NCBI RefSeq assembly: GCF_028688795.1
Contig: NZ_JAQTXM010000004.1
Coordinates: 1 to 64,000, forward strand
Source of the DNA: Rhodoferax sp.
Lineage (GTDB): Bacteria > Pseudomonadota > Gammaproteobacteria > Burkholderiales > Burkholderiaceae_C
DNA: 64,000 nt
Direction of reading: 5' to 3'
Each line of letters begins with the position of its first letter. The stretch's first letter is position 1. Position numbers and translations under genes: made by a program. The notes below the pieces were generated by a model. The model ran no database searches and was not told the origin of the DNA. It saw nothing but the letters and a program-made list of their open reading frames with translations. This document shows positions 6,595 to 16,550 of the stretch, piece after piece.

Positions 6595-9132
6595 ATGAAC
6601 AACTACCTTGTATCCCATGCGCTGGAGCAAGTGTGGTGTGCGCCTGACCAGGATAACCAATACATCGTCAGGCCTATGCGCATCACGCCGAACAACGGCG
6701 TCATTAACAGCTATTCGTTTTTGTGGACCCATATCGACTTGCCGAAATATGGCACGCGGTTCCACTTGTACCAAATTGGACAAATCCACCCTGCATTTCT
6801 TAACCTCCCGCATAAGGACGGAGAGTGGGTATTGTTCTCCGAGGTAGTTGACAAGAGCAGTGTGATTTGTGATTTGTACGACGACGCAGGCATTCACTTG
6901 CCATTGTCGCAAACATGGTTCACCGTAACCAGAGAAAAAGCACTGATCATTGCTGTTGTACGTAACCCAAAGTTGCCACTGGACTTTGATAAGGCCCAGC
7001 TATACCTTCGGGTGTATAACAATGCCTATTTTGCCAGCCAACGAGCAGCTAACCTGTTAGACAGTCTGCAGGCTAGTGGCGGTGTGATGGTAGATAACGC
7101 TACAGTTGTTCAACTGCAAACGGACTACGCCGCCAAGAAAACGCAAGTTGGCGGACTGTTTGCGTTTGTTAATGGTTGGTGGGTGCCAGCAATTGATCTG
7201 GTCACAACAAAGCCTGGCGATATCGCGGAGTTTGTTCATGACAGTTCTGTGATTCGAACCATTGAATTCAAACTGACCACATTGCCTACGTTTGAATCCA
7301 CGCTGGATAAGAAGAAAAAGTACCTGTTACATTACACAGGTGCTGACAACGACACAATTGACTACATAGATGACCTGGATCTCTATTTGGTCAGTAAGAA
7401 AAACCAGCGTGGCGTTTACGTGCATCGCAATGCCAAAGACGCCATGCGCATGGTCACGCACAGAGACTATGCCGTACCCGTAGACTATGTCAGTGCCTAC
7501 CTTAAGCATTTTCAAAATACAGAAGGTGTGGTCGAACTTGACGATTTGTACTTGCGACTGTATGTGCGCAATTCCGGCTTTAAACGAAAAGTGCTCAATG
7601 GCATCTCACGTCTTACGGAGTTGTACAAACTGTCAGACAAACTGCTTCTAGAAGCTATGCGTGGTGTTAATTCCAACGTCAAAGTGTGGCAAGCTGCTTC
7701 GCTAGAGGCCTCTGCTTATTCGCTGTTGATGAGTGAACAAGCCACCGCAGTGACGCCAGACCTAGTAGCTCAGGCTTATGGTTATAATACCGTAGCAAAG
7801 CTCACAGGCAACAGTGTTCACCAGGTCAATGCCGCAGGAGCGATAAAGAGCGTTGCCGTGCCTGTGGTTTATCAAAAGCAGGCCACTGTATTTGAATACG
7901 ATGCAGGCGGCTTGTTACTGGAGTGGCATCTGCACACAGACAGCAATGTGTACATCTTTAAAAACACAAATACCGCCTATGTGGAATTTGTGTACGGTCA
8001 AGCCAGCGAAGCATTAGACGATCAAACCTCGTTGTCCACAATCACGATGAGCAAGGACTCTCTGTATCGTGTCTACGTCAATGATTCTGGTTGGGTCGAC
8101 ATAACAGGGACAACACGTTACTTTACTGAAAATAATAAACTGGTCTGGAAAGACACCTTGCCAACCCAAGCATTGGTGAGATCAGATTCCAAGTTCTTAT
8201 GCCGTTCACTGGACTTACTGCCTCAAGACGGAGTATTGTCATTCCATCTTTCCGAAAAGAAGTGGAACGGTACGCAGTGGGTGATTGATGATTTAGAAAT
8301 CCCATTAGGGGAGTTAGACGTATTTCTCAATGGTAACAGCTTGATAGAGGGTTTGGATTACTTGGTGAAATTTCCATTTGTGGCGATTATCAACAAGAAG
8401 TATCTGAAAAATGAAAACAACGTACCTGAGAAGGTGGTGTTTCGGTTTATGGGATTTTGTAATTCGACCCTCCAGCGAACGGCGGTTAATGAAACTGGTT
8501 TTATCCGAAACGGGATAGTGTCGATGAACCAGCAGTACGACCTGCGTGACGAGGAGGTCATCAGGATCGTTGTTGATGGCAGGCTCAAACACCCTGCTCA
8601 ACTCACCTTTGATGAGACAGGCATGCCACTTGGCATTCACTCGGTGGACAACGGAAAGGCGTACCTCATCCGTGAAATGGTCGTACCGCTAACGCCAGTG
8701 CTTTCAACGGACTATTATCAGTACAGAGAAAAATCCGTTGAGACAGACAAGCAGATTTCTGACTACTTAACACTGAAATACCCTAAAGTACCCTATCAGG
8801 TCAACCCGATTGCTGACCGGTACAAGCTGATAAGTCCTTTCTTCTCAGCATTGACTGAAGGTTTGATCAACGATGGGTTTGATGAAACTGCGCTGGCTCA
8901 GCCTTACGACGATGAGGCCGTGCGAACATGGTGTCAACCCTATGTATACTTGCTGGAGGTTGATCCCGTCAACCTAGTCTTCGTGCTGCAGGTCGACTAC
9001 ATTGTCATACATCCGCATCGATTCAACACACTGGTCGCGCTGACACGTGCCCAGTACCGTTTCTTGAACAATGCGGTTCGGCTGTATGGAAACAAACGTA
9101 TAGACCTGTCTGCCTATTACACGATAAATTAA
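6595..9132 (+). CDS. large virion structural protein, 845 aa (phiKZ gp27-like position)
   Basis: It starts 9 nt after the preceding stop, so it is probably translated from the same message. The protein is rich in Tyr, Val, Asn and Asp with long beta-prone stretches, no membrane segment, and repeated short beta motifs such as 'DLYLVSKKNQRGVYVH' and 'YRVYVNDSGWVDI'. This is the profile of a baseplate or tail-fibre-connector protein. It shares the style of the next gene (LTDR-type beta segments and 'NTGFIRs' / 'ETGFIRN' phrases occur in both), suggesting distant paralogy. Function is inferred from location. Confidence 0.65.
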   Translation: MNNYLVSHALEQVWCAPDQDNQYIVRPMRITPNNGVINSYSFLWTHIDLPKYGTRFHLYQIGQIHPAFLNLPHKDGEWVLFSEVVDKSSVICDLYDDAGIHLPLSQTWFTVTREKALIIAVVRNPKLPLDFDKAQLYLRVYNNAYFASQRAANLLDSLQASGGVMVDNATVVQLQTDYAAKKTQVGGLFAFVNGWWVPAIDLVTTKPGDIAEFVHDSSVIRTIEFKLTTLPTFESTLDKKKKYLLHYTGADNDTIDYIDDLDLYLVSKKNQRGVYVHRNAKDAMRMVTHRDYAVPVDYVSAYLKHFQNTEGVVELDDLYLRLYVRNSGFKRKVLNGISRLTELYKLSDKLLLEAMRGVNSNVKVWQAASLEASAYSLLMSEQATAVTPDLVAQAYGYNTVAKLTGNSVHQVNAAGAIKSVAVPVVYQKQATVFEYDAGGLLLEWHLHTDSNVYIFKNTNTAYVEFVYGQASEALDDQTSLSTITMSKDSLYRVYVNDSGWVDITGTTRYFTENNKLVWKDTLPTQALVRSDSKFLCRSLDLLPQDGVLSFHLSEKKWNGTQWVIDDLEIPLGELDVFLNGNSLIEGLDYLVKFPFVAIINKKYLKNENNVPEKVVFRFMGFCNSTLQRTAVNETGFIRNGIVSMNQQYDLRDEEVIRIVVDGRLKHPAQLTFDETGMPLGIHSVDNGKAYLIREMVVPLTPVLSTDYYQYREKSVETDKQISDYLTLKYPKVPYQVNPIADRYKLISPFFSALTEGLINDGFDETALAQPYDDEAVRTWCQPYVYLLEVDPVNLVFVLQVDYIVIHPHRFNTLVALTRAQYRFLNNAVRLYGNKRIDLSAYYTIN

Positions 9133-9146
9133 ACGAAAGATCAAAC

Positions 9147-10877
9147 ATGAATACCCTGGTCACGCCTGCAGCAGGCATCGTGGGAACCGATAACATCGCT
9201 CCCATTTACAATCCGAACGGCCGTTATCAAGTCTGGAGCATTGCTGAGATTTTCTTCGGTAAAGAAGGTGCGGGAAAGTACGTACCCAAAGTCAACGATC
9301 TCGTCAGCGAGGTGGCTGACAATTCCATGACGTGGTACGTCGTGGTGTCGCTCAATCAGGCTACTCTGGTGCCTACGTTGCGTGAAATCAGCATGCAACT
9401 ACAAACACCTCCGCTGAGCCAAACCGACATCTTGCTGGGTGCTAACTATTGGTCAGACCCTTCAACCTACCGCGTCTATGTTGACACGTCGGTTTACCCG
9501 TACCGCGTTGATGTGGACAGTCGACTTAAAGTGTATGGCAGCATGTGCCACCATGCTAAACTTTTCAAAGGCCCGTACATCGATAAGGACAGCGTCGTCG
9601 TTTCTGAGACGTACGACCAAAACGGCCAACTGACAAGCGAGAACGTCTTACTTGAAAAGGTGCTTTACAAGGACCATATAACCTCTGAGGTGCGCGTAAT
9701 CGGTGCGTGCCATACCACCCAGTCACTTGACGACGGAGAGCTTATAACGGCCGTTATTTACGACGTCGCAGGTGTTGTGGTTTCTAAGCGACAGTTGCTG
9801 GTTGAGAACACTGGCTTTATCCGATCCGCAGATGCCGATCGCCGGTACGTGACAGGCATTTCCTTAGAAACGCCGTTCCTGAGTACGTCGGCAACCAAGA
9901 CCATCAATTACCCATTGAACGTGCCATTGTCTGGCATTAACATGCTGGGTGTGGTGCACTACAGCGATGGCAGTAAGGTTCGGTTACAGGTTGACGGCAA
10001 TCGCTTTTCCGTAGCAGGACTCGACAGCTTCGTTCCTACTATCGTAGGGTTGCGTAATCAATTGGTTCTGAAATACGTGTTCCAAGATGGAGAATACGCT
10101 TACGGCGTCTCTACAACGAACGACAATCACATCAGCGAAGTCTATGACATCGTGACAGTGAACTCAGAAGGCACATACGCGGTTCAGCTTTACGGCTATC
10201 CAGTATGGGTTGATCAAGTCAGCGGCTATCGCTTAGAGTGGTACATGTACGACCTCGATCGCAGTGTCAGCTACAACGTAAGCCAATGGGTCGCGATCAA
10301 CACCAACAAGTCGGTGTATAAGCCCACCGGTTATGGCACAAAACAATCCCTCTCTGTCTCATTGGACTTGAGCAAGGTGGATGGTCGTTACAAGAAATTT
10401 ACGCACGTACAGCTGGTAGAGATCACCTTAAATCGTTCAGGCGATAATCGACCTTTCGGTGAAGACATCGGTAACTGGACAACCTGCGTGACAGACGGAA
10501 AGCCCGTTGCGTTTGGCGCATTGAGTTATGCCACTTTCTACAGAGAAGCCACTAACAAGTGGTTGGTCAATGTGGACGCCAATATCGCTTCACAAGGAGA
10601 TTGGTTAGACCATGTGTACAAGCGGACTTACCCGATGTACGACAACCAAGTGGAGTCACAAGCACCACAGCCTACGCACTTCAGGCTCATTGCAGGCGGT
10701 AACATCGTGACGTATGCACTCAGTGAGTGGAACTCCCAACTCGTCTTGAGTCAATCACTTACGAATGGCAGTATGGTTTACTTGAAGTTCATCAAGCGCA
10801 CAGCAGATGTGGATCTTCAATTGAGCATTGCAGGTTTACAATTGTTCCAAGTGGATCAAAGCGGTAACTTTGTGTAA
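9147..10877 (+). CDS. virion structural protein, 576 aa (phiKZ gp26-like position)
   Basis: The third gene of the structural run is beta-rich, Tyr/Val/Asp-rich and lacks membrane segments. The phrase 'ENTGFIRSADADRRYVTG' resembles 'NETGFIRNGIVSMNQQYDL' of the upstream 845-residue protein at the same kind of position, so the pair may be related. A terminator of the GCATAAA family follows at once. A baseplate or tail role is inferred from the location between sheath and terminase. Confidence 0.65.
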   Translation: MNTLVTPAAGIVGTDNIAPIYNPNGRYQVWSIAEIFFGKEGAGKYVPKVNDLVSEVADNSMTWYVVVSLNQATLVPTLREISMQLQTPPLSQTDILLGANYWSDPSTYRVYVDTSVYPYRVDVDSRLKVYGSMCHHAKLFKGPYIDKDSVVVSETYDQNGQLTSENVLLEKVLYKDHITSEVRVIGACHTTQSLDDGELITAVIYDVAGVVVSKRQLLVENTGFIRSADADRRYVTGISLETPFLSTSATKTINYPLNVPLSGINMLGVVHYSDGSKVRLQVDGNRFSVAGLDSFVPTIVGLRNQLVLKYVFQDGEYAYGVSTTNDNHISEVYDIVTVNSEGTYAVQLYGYPVWVDQVSGYRLEWYMYDLDRSVSYNVSQWVAINTNKSVYKPTGYGTKQSLSVSLDLSKVDGRYKKFTHVQLVEITLNRSGDNRPFGEDIGNWTTCVTDGKPVAFGALSYATFYREATNKWLVNVDANIASQGDWLDHVYKRTYPMYDNQVESQAPQPTHFRLIAGGNIVTYALSEWNSQLVLSQSLTNGSMVYLKFIKRTADVDLQLSIAGLQLFQVDQSGNFV

Positions 10878-10886
10878 CAGCAAAAA

Positions 10887-10924
10887 GCATAAAGAGAAAG
10901 GGGAAACCCTTTCTCTTTATGTCG
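10887..10924 (+). terminator. terminator of the GCATAAA family
   Basis: GCATAAAGAGAAAGGG pairs with CCCTTTCTCTTTATG around a GAAA-type loop. A second hairpin, AGCCTGGA/TCCAGGCT near 11063-11083, with a downstream TTATGCT, lies in the following AT-rich gap before the terminase gene. Confidence 0.8.
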
Positions 10925-11149
10925 TATGTTAAAAAATATCAAACACGTATAAGAATATAGAGAGCCAATACTCCTAAACTACTAAATACTAGATCAATAC
11001 TACGTATTTATACCCGTAGGGTTTATAATCTATTATTATAAGAAATAACACATCTACTACTAGCCTGGACTACTCCAGGCTCTTATGCTGTAAAAATATA
11101 TGTATGATAACTCCTACTCACCTTCTCTTAACTCTTTAACCTGTTCCTT

Positions 11150-13366
11150 ATGATCCTACATGAAGACGATTGGAAGAAATATCCCAGCTGTATCATCGAT
11201 TACGAAACCCGTAACCGCAGTGCTTTAGCGATGGCGGTGAAGTATCGCAAGATGGGTGTTAGAAACAATGCTTTCTTCTTAGCGTTACACAATCCCTTAC
11301 TGCAAGGGATTGACCCACATGACGACAACTTAAGCCCTGAAGTCATGCGGGCTATTGGTACGGAATGTCGGATTAACCCCTGGTATGTATTCCGAGAGGT
11401 GTTCAGAGCTCCTGCGCTCTCTGGCACAGGCTCTAGCATGGTAGAGTTCAACCGTGCTAACATCTCGCTGTGGTGGTGCTTCTTTAACCACGTCATCTAC
11501 GTCCTTATCCAACCTCGACAAACGGGTAAGTCCTTCAGTACTGACTTGTTGATGACGTGTTTGTTTAACTTCATTTGCAGTAACACACAGATCAACTTGT
11601 TGACAAAAGACGACAAGCTGCGTACTGAGAACATCAAGCGACTCAAGAACATCTACGATGAATTGCCTGTTTACCTGAACTTCAAGACACGCAACGACGT
11701 CAACAACACGGAAGAGATATCCATCAATGCGCTGGGTAACTCTTACCTCACCAACGTGCCACAGCTCTCTCCTAAGCGCGCATACAACATGGGTCGTGGT
11801 CTGACCACTGGCATTGTGCACATCGACGAGCCACCTTTCCAGCCTAACATTGCGATTGCCATGCCCGCTGCATTGGCTGCCATGGGTGCGGCAATTGACA
11901 AGGCTAAAGAGAACGATGAGCCTTACGGCGTGATCCTCACTACCACTGCGGGTAAGAAGGATGACAAAGATGGTCGTTATGTATACAAGTACGCCAACGA
12001 CTCTGCCAAATGGAGCGAGCGCTTTTACGATGCAGGCAATCAAGACGCACTCGAAGCAATGGTGCGTAAGAACTCCAGAACGGGCGTATACCGCATTTAC
12101 GGACTGTTCCACTACCGACAGTTGGGTAAGGATGAAAAATGGCTTAGAAGCCAGCTAGAACGCACGGAAGGCACACCCGATGATGCCAACCGAGACTACT
12201 TTAACGTTTGGACCTCAGGTAGCCAACATTCACCCATTCCTACGCATCTGGCTGAACAGTTGTCTAAGTCGATTGTGGATGAAGACTATCAGCAAATCAA
12301 TACACTGGGCGCTTACATCACTCGGTGGTATTTGCCAGAAGAGCAAATCCAGCAATACATGAAAGACAACAAAGTCGTTGCTTGCGTGGACACAAGCGAT
12401 GGCGCAGATGGCGACTCCATTTCGTTTGTACTACTGGATGCGCGCACAGGTGCTGTCCTCGCAGTGGGGGAGTTCAACGAAACCAACCTGATTACTTTTG
12501 CGCAATGGCTGTTGTGGTTCTTGTGCACGTATTTGAACACCACCATGATCATTGAGCGACGCAGCTCAGGTGTCACGATTATCGACTACTTGCTCATGTT
12601 CCTGCCACAAAAAGGAATAGACCCCTTTGTGCGATTGTTTAACTGGGTGGTCAATGATCCTTTGGAACACAAAGAGCGATATGCGGAAGCCAAAACACCC
12701 TTGTCACGCCGCAGGGATGACGTGTATGTCAGGAGCAAGAAATACTTCGGGTTTGCTACGTCAGGCAGCGGTCAGACTTCTCGGTCGGAGCTGTATTCTA
12801 CGACCTTGCAAAATGCGCTTAAGCGCTGCGCTGACAAGGTTAGGGATCGTGCGCTGACTGAACAGATGCTGTCGTTGGTGATCACAAACGGACGTGTTGA
12901 CCATGAGGTCGGTGGACATGACGACTTGGTCATTTCGTGGCTGTTAGGTCACTGGTTCCTCAGTATGGCAAAGAATTTGTCCCATTACGGGATTGACTCT
13001 CGTTCAGTGCTTGTGGATACCCGACCAAAAGAAGAAGTACCACCAGCACAAGTGTACTTCGAGTACGAACAGCAACAGATTCGACAGCGAATTGAGAGGC
13101 TGTTTGAATTGCTGTCTAAGGAAACAGACCTGTTCATGCTGGAGCGGTTCGAGCGAGAGCTGCGTCACTTGGACAGCCGGATCGTACTCAAGGACGGAGA
13201 ATATTTCTCTATTGACGCATTGATCAACAATGCAAAACAAGAGAAGAAAAACTCACGTTACTTTGGCGCTGCTCGCACGGAGCGCGGCTACTACGAGCGA
13301 TTGGGTTACACCAATCCTGGAAAAACTACTGACGGATTATCTTCCTCACCCCTGGTGCGTTTCTAA
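11150..13366 (+). CDS. terL: terminase large subunit (phiKZ gp25-like)
   Basis: This is the DNA-packaging motor ATPase/nuclease. Walker A is QPRQTGKS at residues 121-128 and Walker B is IVHIDE at 222-227. An adenine-type coupling motif follows (VILTTTAGKK, about 261-270). The RNase H-like nuclease half begins at CVDTSDGADGD (Asp 414/417), with IIER near 467-470 and a third acidic cluster in VGGHDDLVIS. The 738-residue length fits phiKZ terminases. It stands alone after an AT-rich 272-nt gap. No split or intron is seen, unlike the RNAP gene in this window. Confidence 0.95.
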   Translation: MILHEDDWKKYPSCIIDYETRNRSALAMAVKYRKMGVRNNAFFLALHNPLLQGIDPHDDNLSPEVMRAIGTECRINPWYVFREVFRAPALSGTGSSMVEFNRANISLWWCFFNHVIYVLIQPRQTGKSFSTDLLMTCLFNFICSNTQINLLTKDDKLRTENIKRLKNIYDELPVYLNFKTRNDVNNTEEISINALGNSYLTNVPQLSPKRAYNMGRGLTTGIVHIDEPPFQPNIAIAMPAALAAMGAAIDKAKENDEPYGVILTTTAGKKDDKDGRYVYKYANDSAKWSERFYDAGNQDALEAMVRKNSRTGVYRIYGLFHYRQLGKDEKWLRSQLERTEGTPDDANRDYFNVWTSGSQHSPIPTHLAEQLSKSIVDEDYQQINTLGAYITRWYLPEEQIQQYMKDNKVVACVDTSDGADGDSISFVLLDARTGAVLAVGEFNETNLITFAQWLLWFLCTYLNTTMIIERRSSGVTIIDYLLMFLPQKGIDPFVRLFNWVVNDPLEHKERYAEAKTPLSRRRDDVYVRSKKYFGFATSGSGQTSRSELYSTTLQNALKRCADKVRDRALTEQMLSLVITNGRVDHEVGGHDDLVISWLLGHWFLSMAKNLSHYGIDSRSVLVDTRPKEEVPPAQVYFEYEQQQIRQRIERLFELLSKETDLFMLERFERELRHLDSRIVLKDGEYFSIDALINNAKQEKKNSRYFGAARTERGYYERLGYTNPGKTTDGLSSSPLVRF

Positions 13367-13370
13367 TGCG

Positions 13371-13422
13371 GCATAAATCCCACTGATACGGAGAACACTT
13401 ACGTTCCGTATCAGTGGGATTA
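13371..13422. terminator. bidirectional terminator
   Basis: AATCCCACTGATACGGA (13376-13392) pairs perfectly with TCCGTATCAGTGGGATT (13405-13421). It is preceded by GCATAAA and lies between converging genes. Confidence 0.9.
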
Positions 13423-13827
13423 CTAGCCTTGTGTTTTTTCTTCTAAGTATTTTGAAATCATCAAATCCACGTAGGCTTCAATGATGCTCCTCTTGTGCGA
13501 GGTCCTGTGTGACAAAGGGTGCAGCAGTTGCGTGAGTACCAAGTCTTCGCTCAGTTTCTCTCTCAGTTCAGTGGGGACGTCATTGCCGACATTGCAATAT
13601 ACGTGGTACATGACCACGCGCCTGTCACGCACCCACCAGTTTTTATAAGAAATCAAATAAACGATTTCTTTGCAAAATATCTCAATTGTCGCACCGGTGT
13701 TGATACTGATGCGGTAACTGTCTTGAGAACCGTCGTGGGAATACAGCAGCTTGAGCGTACGTTCTCCTTTTAGTCTTTCGTACGTCTCTAAGCAGTGTGC
13801 CATGTAAACGCGTAGCATTAAAAGCAT
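13423..13827 (-). CDS. hypothetical protein, 134 aa
   Basis: Last gene of a four-gene minus-strand operon (16465 down to 13423). It begins 6 nt after the stop of the preceding gene, so translation is probably coupled. The sequence is Tyr/Arg-rich with two internal Met codons near the start (MLLMLRVYM) that could also serve. No domain is recognised. A virion role is plausible from the operon. Confidence 0.6.
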   Translation of the reverse strand: MLLMLRVYMAHCLETYERLKGERTLKLLYSHDGSQDSYRISINTGATIEIFCKEIVYLISYKNWWVRDRRVVMYHVYCNVGNDVPTELREKLSEDLVLTQLLHPLSHRTSHKRSIIEAYVDLMISKYLEEKTQG

Positions 13828-13833
13828 GTGCCG

Positions 13834-15090
13834 TCAACTGGAGTAGTGGTGCATCGAAAACATGCGAACCACGACATAAATCATGACACCTGTCCTGGTT
13901 GCAGCAATGACGCTTTCATTTCTTGACCGCGTGGCTTCGTAAACGATATCCTCTACAAGCTCTCTGACTTGCAAGAGTTTCTCGTCAGAAGCACGTGAGC
14001 TCATGTAAGTCCCTCGCAGTTTGCTGATCAGTCCAGCAAGATCGCCTTTAGCCCTGAGCAATCCTTGGTTGGCACTGAGGTAGTCAAAAGCGTGCTCAGT
14101 GATCATATCCAGAGCAGTCTCCACTACCTGTTCTTTGGTGTGGCCAAAATTGTGACACATCCATTTCAGCGAGGTCATTAGCAGCTTCTCTGGCATCGTG
14201 TGCATCACTTTAGCAATGACATCCACCAGTTCTTGTCGAATGAACGAGTGTTCATCGCCCACCACACCTTTGATGTATCGAGTGTAGGTCGCTAAGCTGG
14301 CTACCTTGTCTTTCAGGATGACTTCCCCATCCATCTCTACCAATGCGCTGGTGCTGCTGATGCGCATGCCTTGTGTATGCGTTTCCATGAACACTGCGTA
14401 AATGTTCTTGAACGTGTCTCTGATACGGCCCTGGGTGTCGTTCAAAAACTTGACCACCTGGTTGTCATCAGCACTGTCATCGTCTTGATCTAAACGGTCA
14501 ATCCGTTTGGCGTGGATGCCGTCAGTGGCTACTGCTTTAGCGGCGAACTCACGGATTGTTGCGCCCCAGCTGCCGGTTTGTTTCAATATGAACTTGTAGT
14601 TCAATTGGGCATAAGTCGCTGCACAAATCTCAGGGTCTGCGGGGTACTTGAAATACCACGCCAGCAAGCTGGTGAGGTACTTGAACATCAGGTAGGTACA
14701 AACACGGATCTTGGCTTCTTGCTTGTGTTTATCGTCCAAGTACGGCGAATGATGAATTGCGTGGATCAGCCAAAAACACGAAATGTTAAAGATGTCAGAC
14801 GACACGTGCCGCGACTGCACAATCATGGGATTGCCGCGCTTGTCCTTGACCGCATAGACCTGTTCGGTTAACGAGTGGTCATCCACTTGCATGATGTCTA
14901 TCAGCAAGGCGTCAGAATCCTCTTGGGTGAAACGCACTACGTGTGCCCCAGTGAGAGTACCTCCAAAGAACTCAATGTGTTCTTGTTTCTTGTTAACAAA
15001 GCGTGCTTCTAAGTCACAGATTTGTTTGAAGAACTTCAAATCGATCTTCAAGTGCGAGCACTCGCGATCATAAACTTCCTTGATGCTCAT
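13834..15090 (-). CDS. hypothetical protein, probably virion-associated, 418 aa
   Basis: The start ATG overlaps the stop of the upstream gene by 4 nt (ATGA). The protein is mostly helical, with a charged linker near residue 195-210 (RLDQDDDSADDNQ) dividing two domains and a hydrophobic C-terminal segment (SVIAATRTGVMIYVVVRMF) that may be a membrane or core helix. No family is recognised. Its place in the minus-strand block beside terminase suggests a capsid or tail role, which is inference. Confidence 0.65.
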   Translation of the reverse strand: MSIKEVYDRECSHLKIDLKFFKQICDLEARFVNKKQEHIEFFGGTLTGAHVVRFTQEDSDALLIDIMQVDDHSLTEQVYAVKDKRGNPMIVQSRHVSSDIFNISCFWLIHAIHHSPYLDDKHKQEAKIRVCTYLMFKYLTSLLAWYFKYPADPEICAATYAQLNYKFILKQTGSWGATIREFAAKAVATDGIHAKRIDRLDQDDDSADDNQVVKFLNDTQGRIRDTFKNIYAVFMETHTQGMRISSTSALVEMDGEVILKDKVASLATYTRYIKGVVGDEHSFIRQELVDVIAKVMHTMPEKLLMTSLKWMCHNFGHTKEQVVETALDMITEHAFDYLSANQGLLRAKGDLAGLISKLRGTYMSSRASDEKLLQVRELVEDIVYEATRSRNESVIAATRTGVMIYVVVRMFSMHHYSS

Positions 15091-15623
15091 GCAGCGTCCT
15101 TTTTGTTTGACTCAACGAAGTCTTCCAGACTGTGAAAAACAGGGACACGATGTGCAATGCACATGGCTTCCAAGGCCGCTTCATACGGGTTGAAGGTTGA
15201 AGCGCCGATCTCGTAAGAGTCGCCCGTGTTGTTGGTTTTTACCTTCACGTCAACCACTACTGCAGTGTTGCGTTTTTGTTCATCCGTCATCGCGCTCAGG
15301 GTGTCGGATACGTTAATGACGTCTTTTATTTCCACTTCTTGTTTCGCTACGCCGTAGAGCATGCCCACGTCTTCGCCCTGATTGGCAAAGTTATTGGTCT
15401 TGGATTGTGTTGCCAGCCACCAGTTTTTGTCAATGGCTGCATCCAGCGCTTGAGTCTCCACCGCGATGCCTGTGGCTTCATCTACTTCTTTGGCGTACAG
15501 TTCATTGAGCGCATCGGTGTACATCTTGCTCAAAGGCCCATCAGCAATCACGCCTTTTTCATTGCTCAATTCAATGAAACGCTGGAACTCATTCTTAGGC
15601 TTGGTTTGTACAAATTGGTTCAT
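15087..15623 (-). CDS. hypothetical protein, 178 aa
   Basis: It overlaps the following gene by 4 nt and starts 11 nt after the preceding one. The first half is polar and helical; the second half has short beta stretches (AVVVDVKVKTNNTGDSYEIG) and ends basic. No domain is recognised. The tight spacing points to co-expression with its operon partners, possibly a virion assembly set. Confidence 0.6.
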   Translation of the reverse strand: MNQFVQTKPKNEFQRFIELSNEKGVIADGPLSKMYTDALNELYAKEVDEATGIAVETQALDAAIDKNWWLATQSKTNNFANQGEDVGMLYGVAKQEVEIKDVINVSDTLSAMTDEQKRNTAVVVDVKVKTNNTGDSYEIGASTFNPYEAALEAMCIAHRVPVFHSLEDFVESNKKDAA

Positions 15624-15634
15624 GATAAAATAAA

Positions 15635-16465
15635 TTAACGGTTGCCGCCTATCACCAGTTTCATGAAACGGTGGTAGGAAGTGTTGTCTGACATCAGCAT
15701 GACCTGTTGCATCACAGTCTTGAGGTAGTCTTGGTAGTTTTCTTCTGCTTCAGAATACCCTTGAATGATCTCTTTAAAGATACCCAGTGTCTGACCGCCC
15801 ACCAGCTCACCTTGGTCAATCTCCACGACCAACGCGTTGTAGATATAGGCCTTTACCGCATACTCGATAAGGTTGCAGAAGTACCGGTAACTGCGAAGCG
15901 GGATGTTGCTGAAGTTCTCGTCGTTTGACAGAACACACCGTAAAAAACAATTGGAAGACAAATTGATTGTATCGGTGGCCAAAATCGTATTCTCTGCAAT
16001 GAGCTCTACTCTAGCGGTAGAGACCATAGGGATTCGATCAAAAGCCGCCATCATGCCGTGGGCTGCACCCATGAGTGCTGTGTTCTCTTGACCACCGTAA
16101 GCGCCTGCTGTGCCGCCGGAGTTTACGCCCGCCCAAGCGCTTAGGGCGTCAGGGCTGATGAACGAGATGTTCAGTACGGAGTTAATGCTTCGCCCCTGGG
16201 TCCTGTCCTTAGGAATGTGCATCACTGTAGTGTATTCCGTGGGCTTATCTTGAGGCAAGCCGTTCAATGGAATGATGGCCTGGGTGCCACCGATCAGGTT
16301 GCAATCCGTCAACACACGAGGCTTTATCACGTTGTTGATAATGAGTTCATCAATCCCTTGGTAGTTGGGCTTCCAAGCACCGTAGCGATTGACAAACGCT
16401 TTCTCTAATATCTGCCGAGGGATTCTGAATTTCAAATCACTGACAGCGTGTTGTATTACATTCAT
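15635..16465 (-). CDS. hypothetical virion-type protein, 276 aa
   Basis: First gene of the minus-strand operon. The ATG at 16465 has a purine-rich stretch (TAGGTGG) upstream. The protein mixes beta segments with a Gly-rich loop (GVNSGGTAGAYGGQ) near residues 117-130 and a helical C-terminus. Such Gly-rich loops are common in structural proteins. It diverges from the phuZ operon across an 85-nt intergenic region that must carry promoters both ways. No family is recognised. Confidence 0.6.
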   Translation of the reverse strand: MNVIQHAVSDLKFRIPRQILEKAFVNRYGAWKPNYQGIDELIINNVIKPRVLTDCNLIGGTQAIIPLNGLPQDKPTEYTTVMHIPKDRTQGRSINSVLNISFISPDALSAWAGVNSGGTAGAYGGQENTALMGAAHGMMAAFDRIPMVSTARVELIAENTILATDTINLSSNCFLRCVLSNDENFSNIPLRSYRYFCNLIEYAVKAYIYNALVVEIDQGELVGGQTLGIFKEIIQGYSEAEENYQDYLKTVMQQVMLMSDNTSYHRFMKLVIGGNR

Positions 16466-16550
16466 GGAGCCACCTACATCCTAACAAAAGATAGACATAT
16501 ATCATCACAGTGTATTTGCACCTAGTGCGTATACGCTTTCACAACATTTC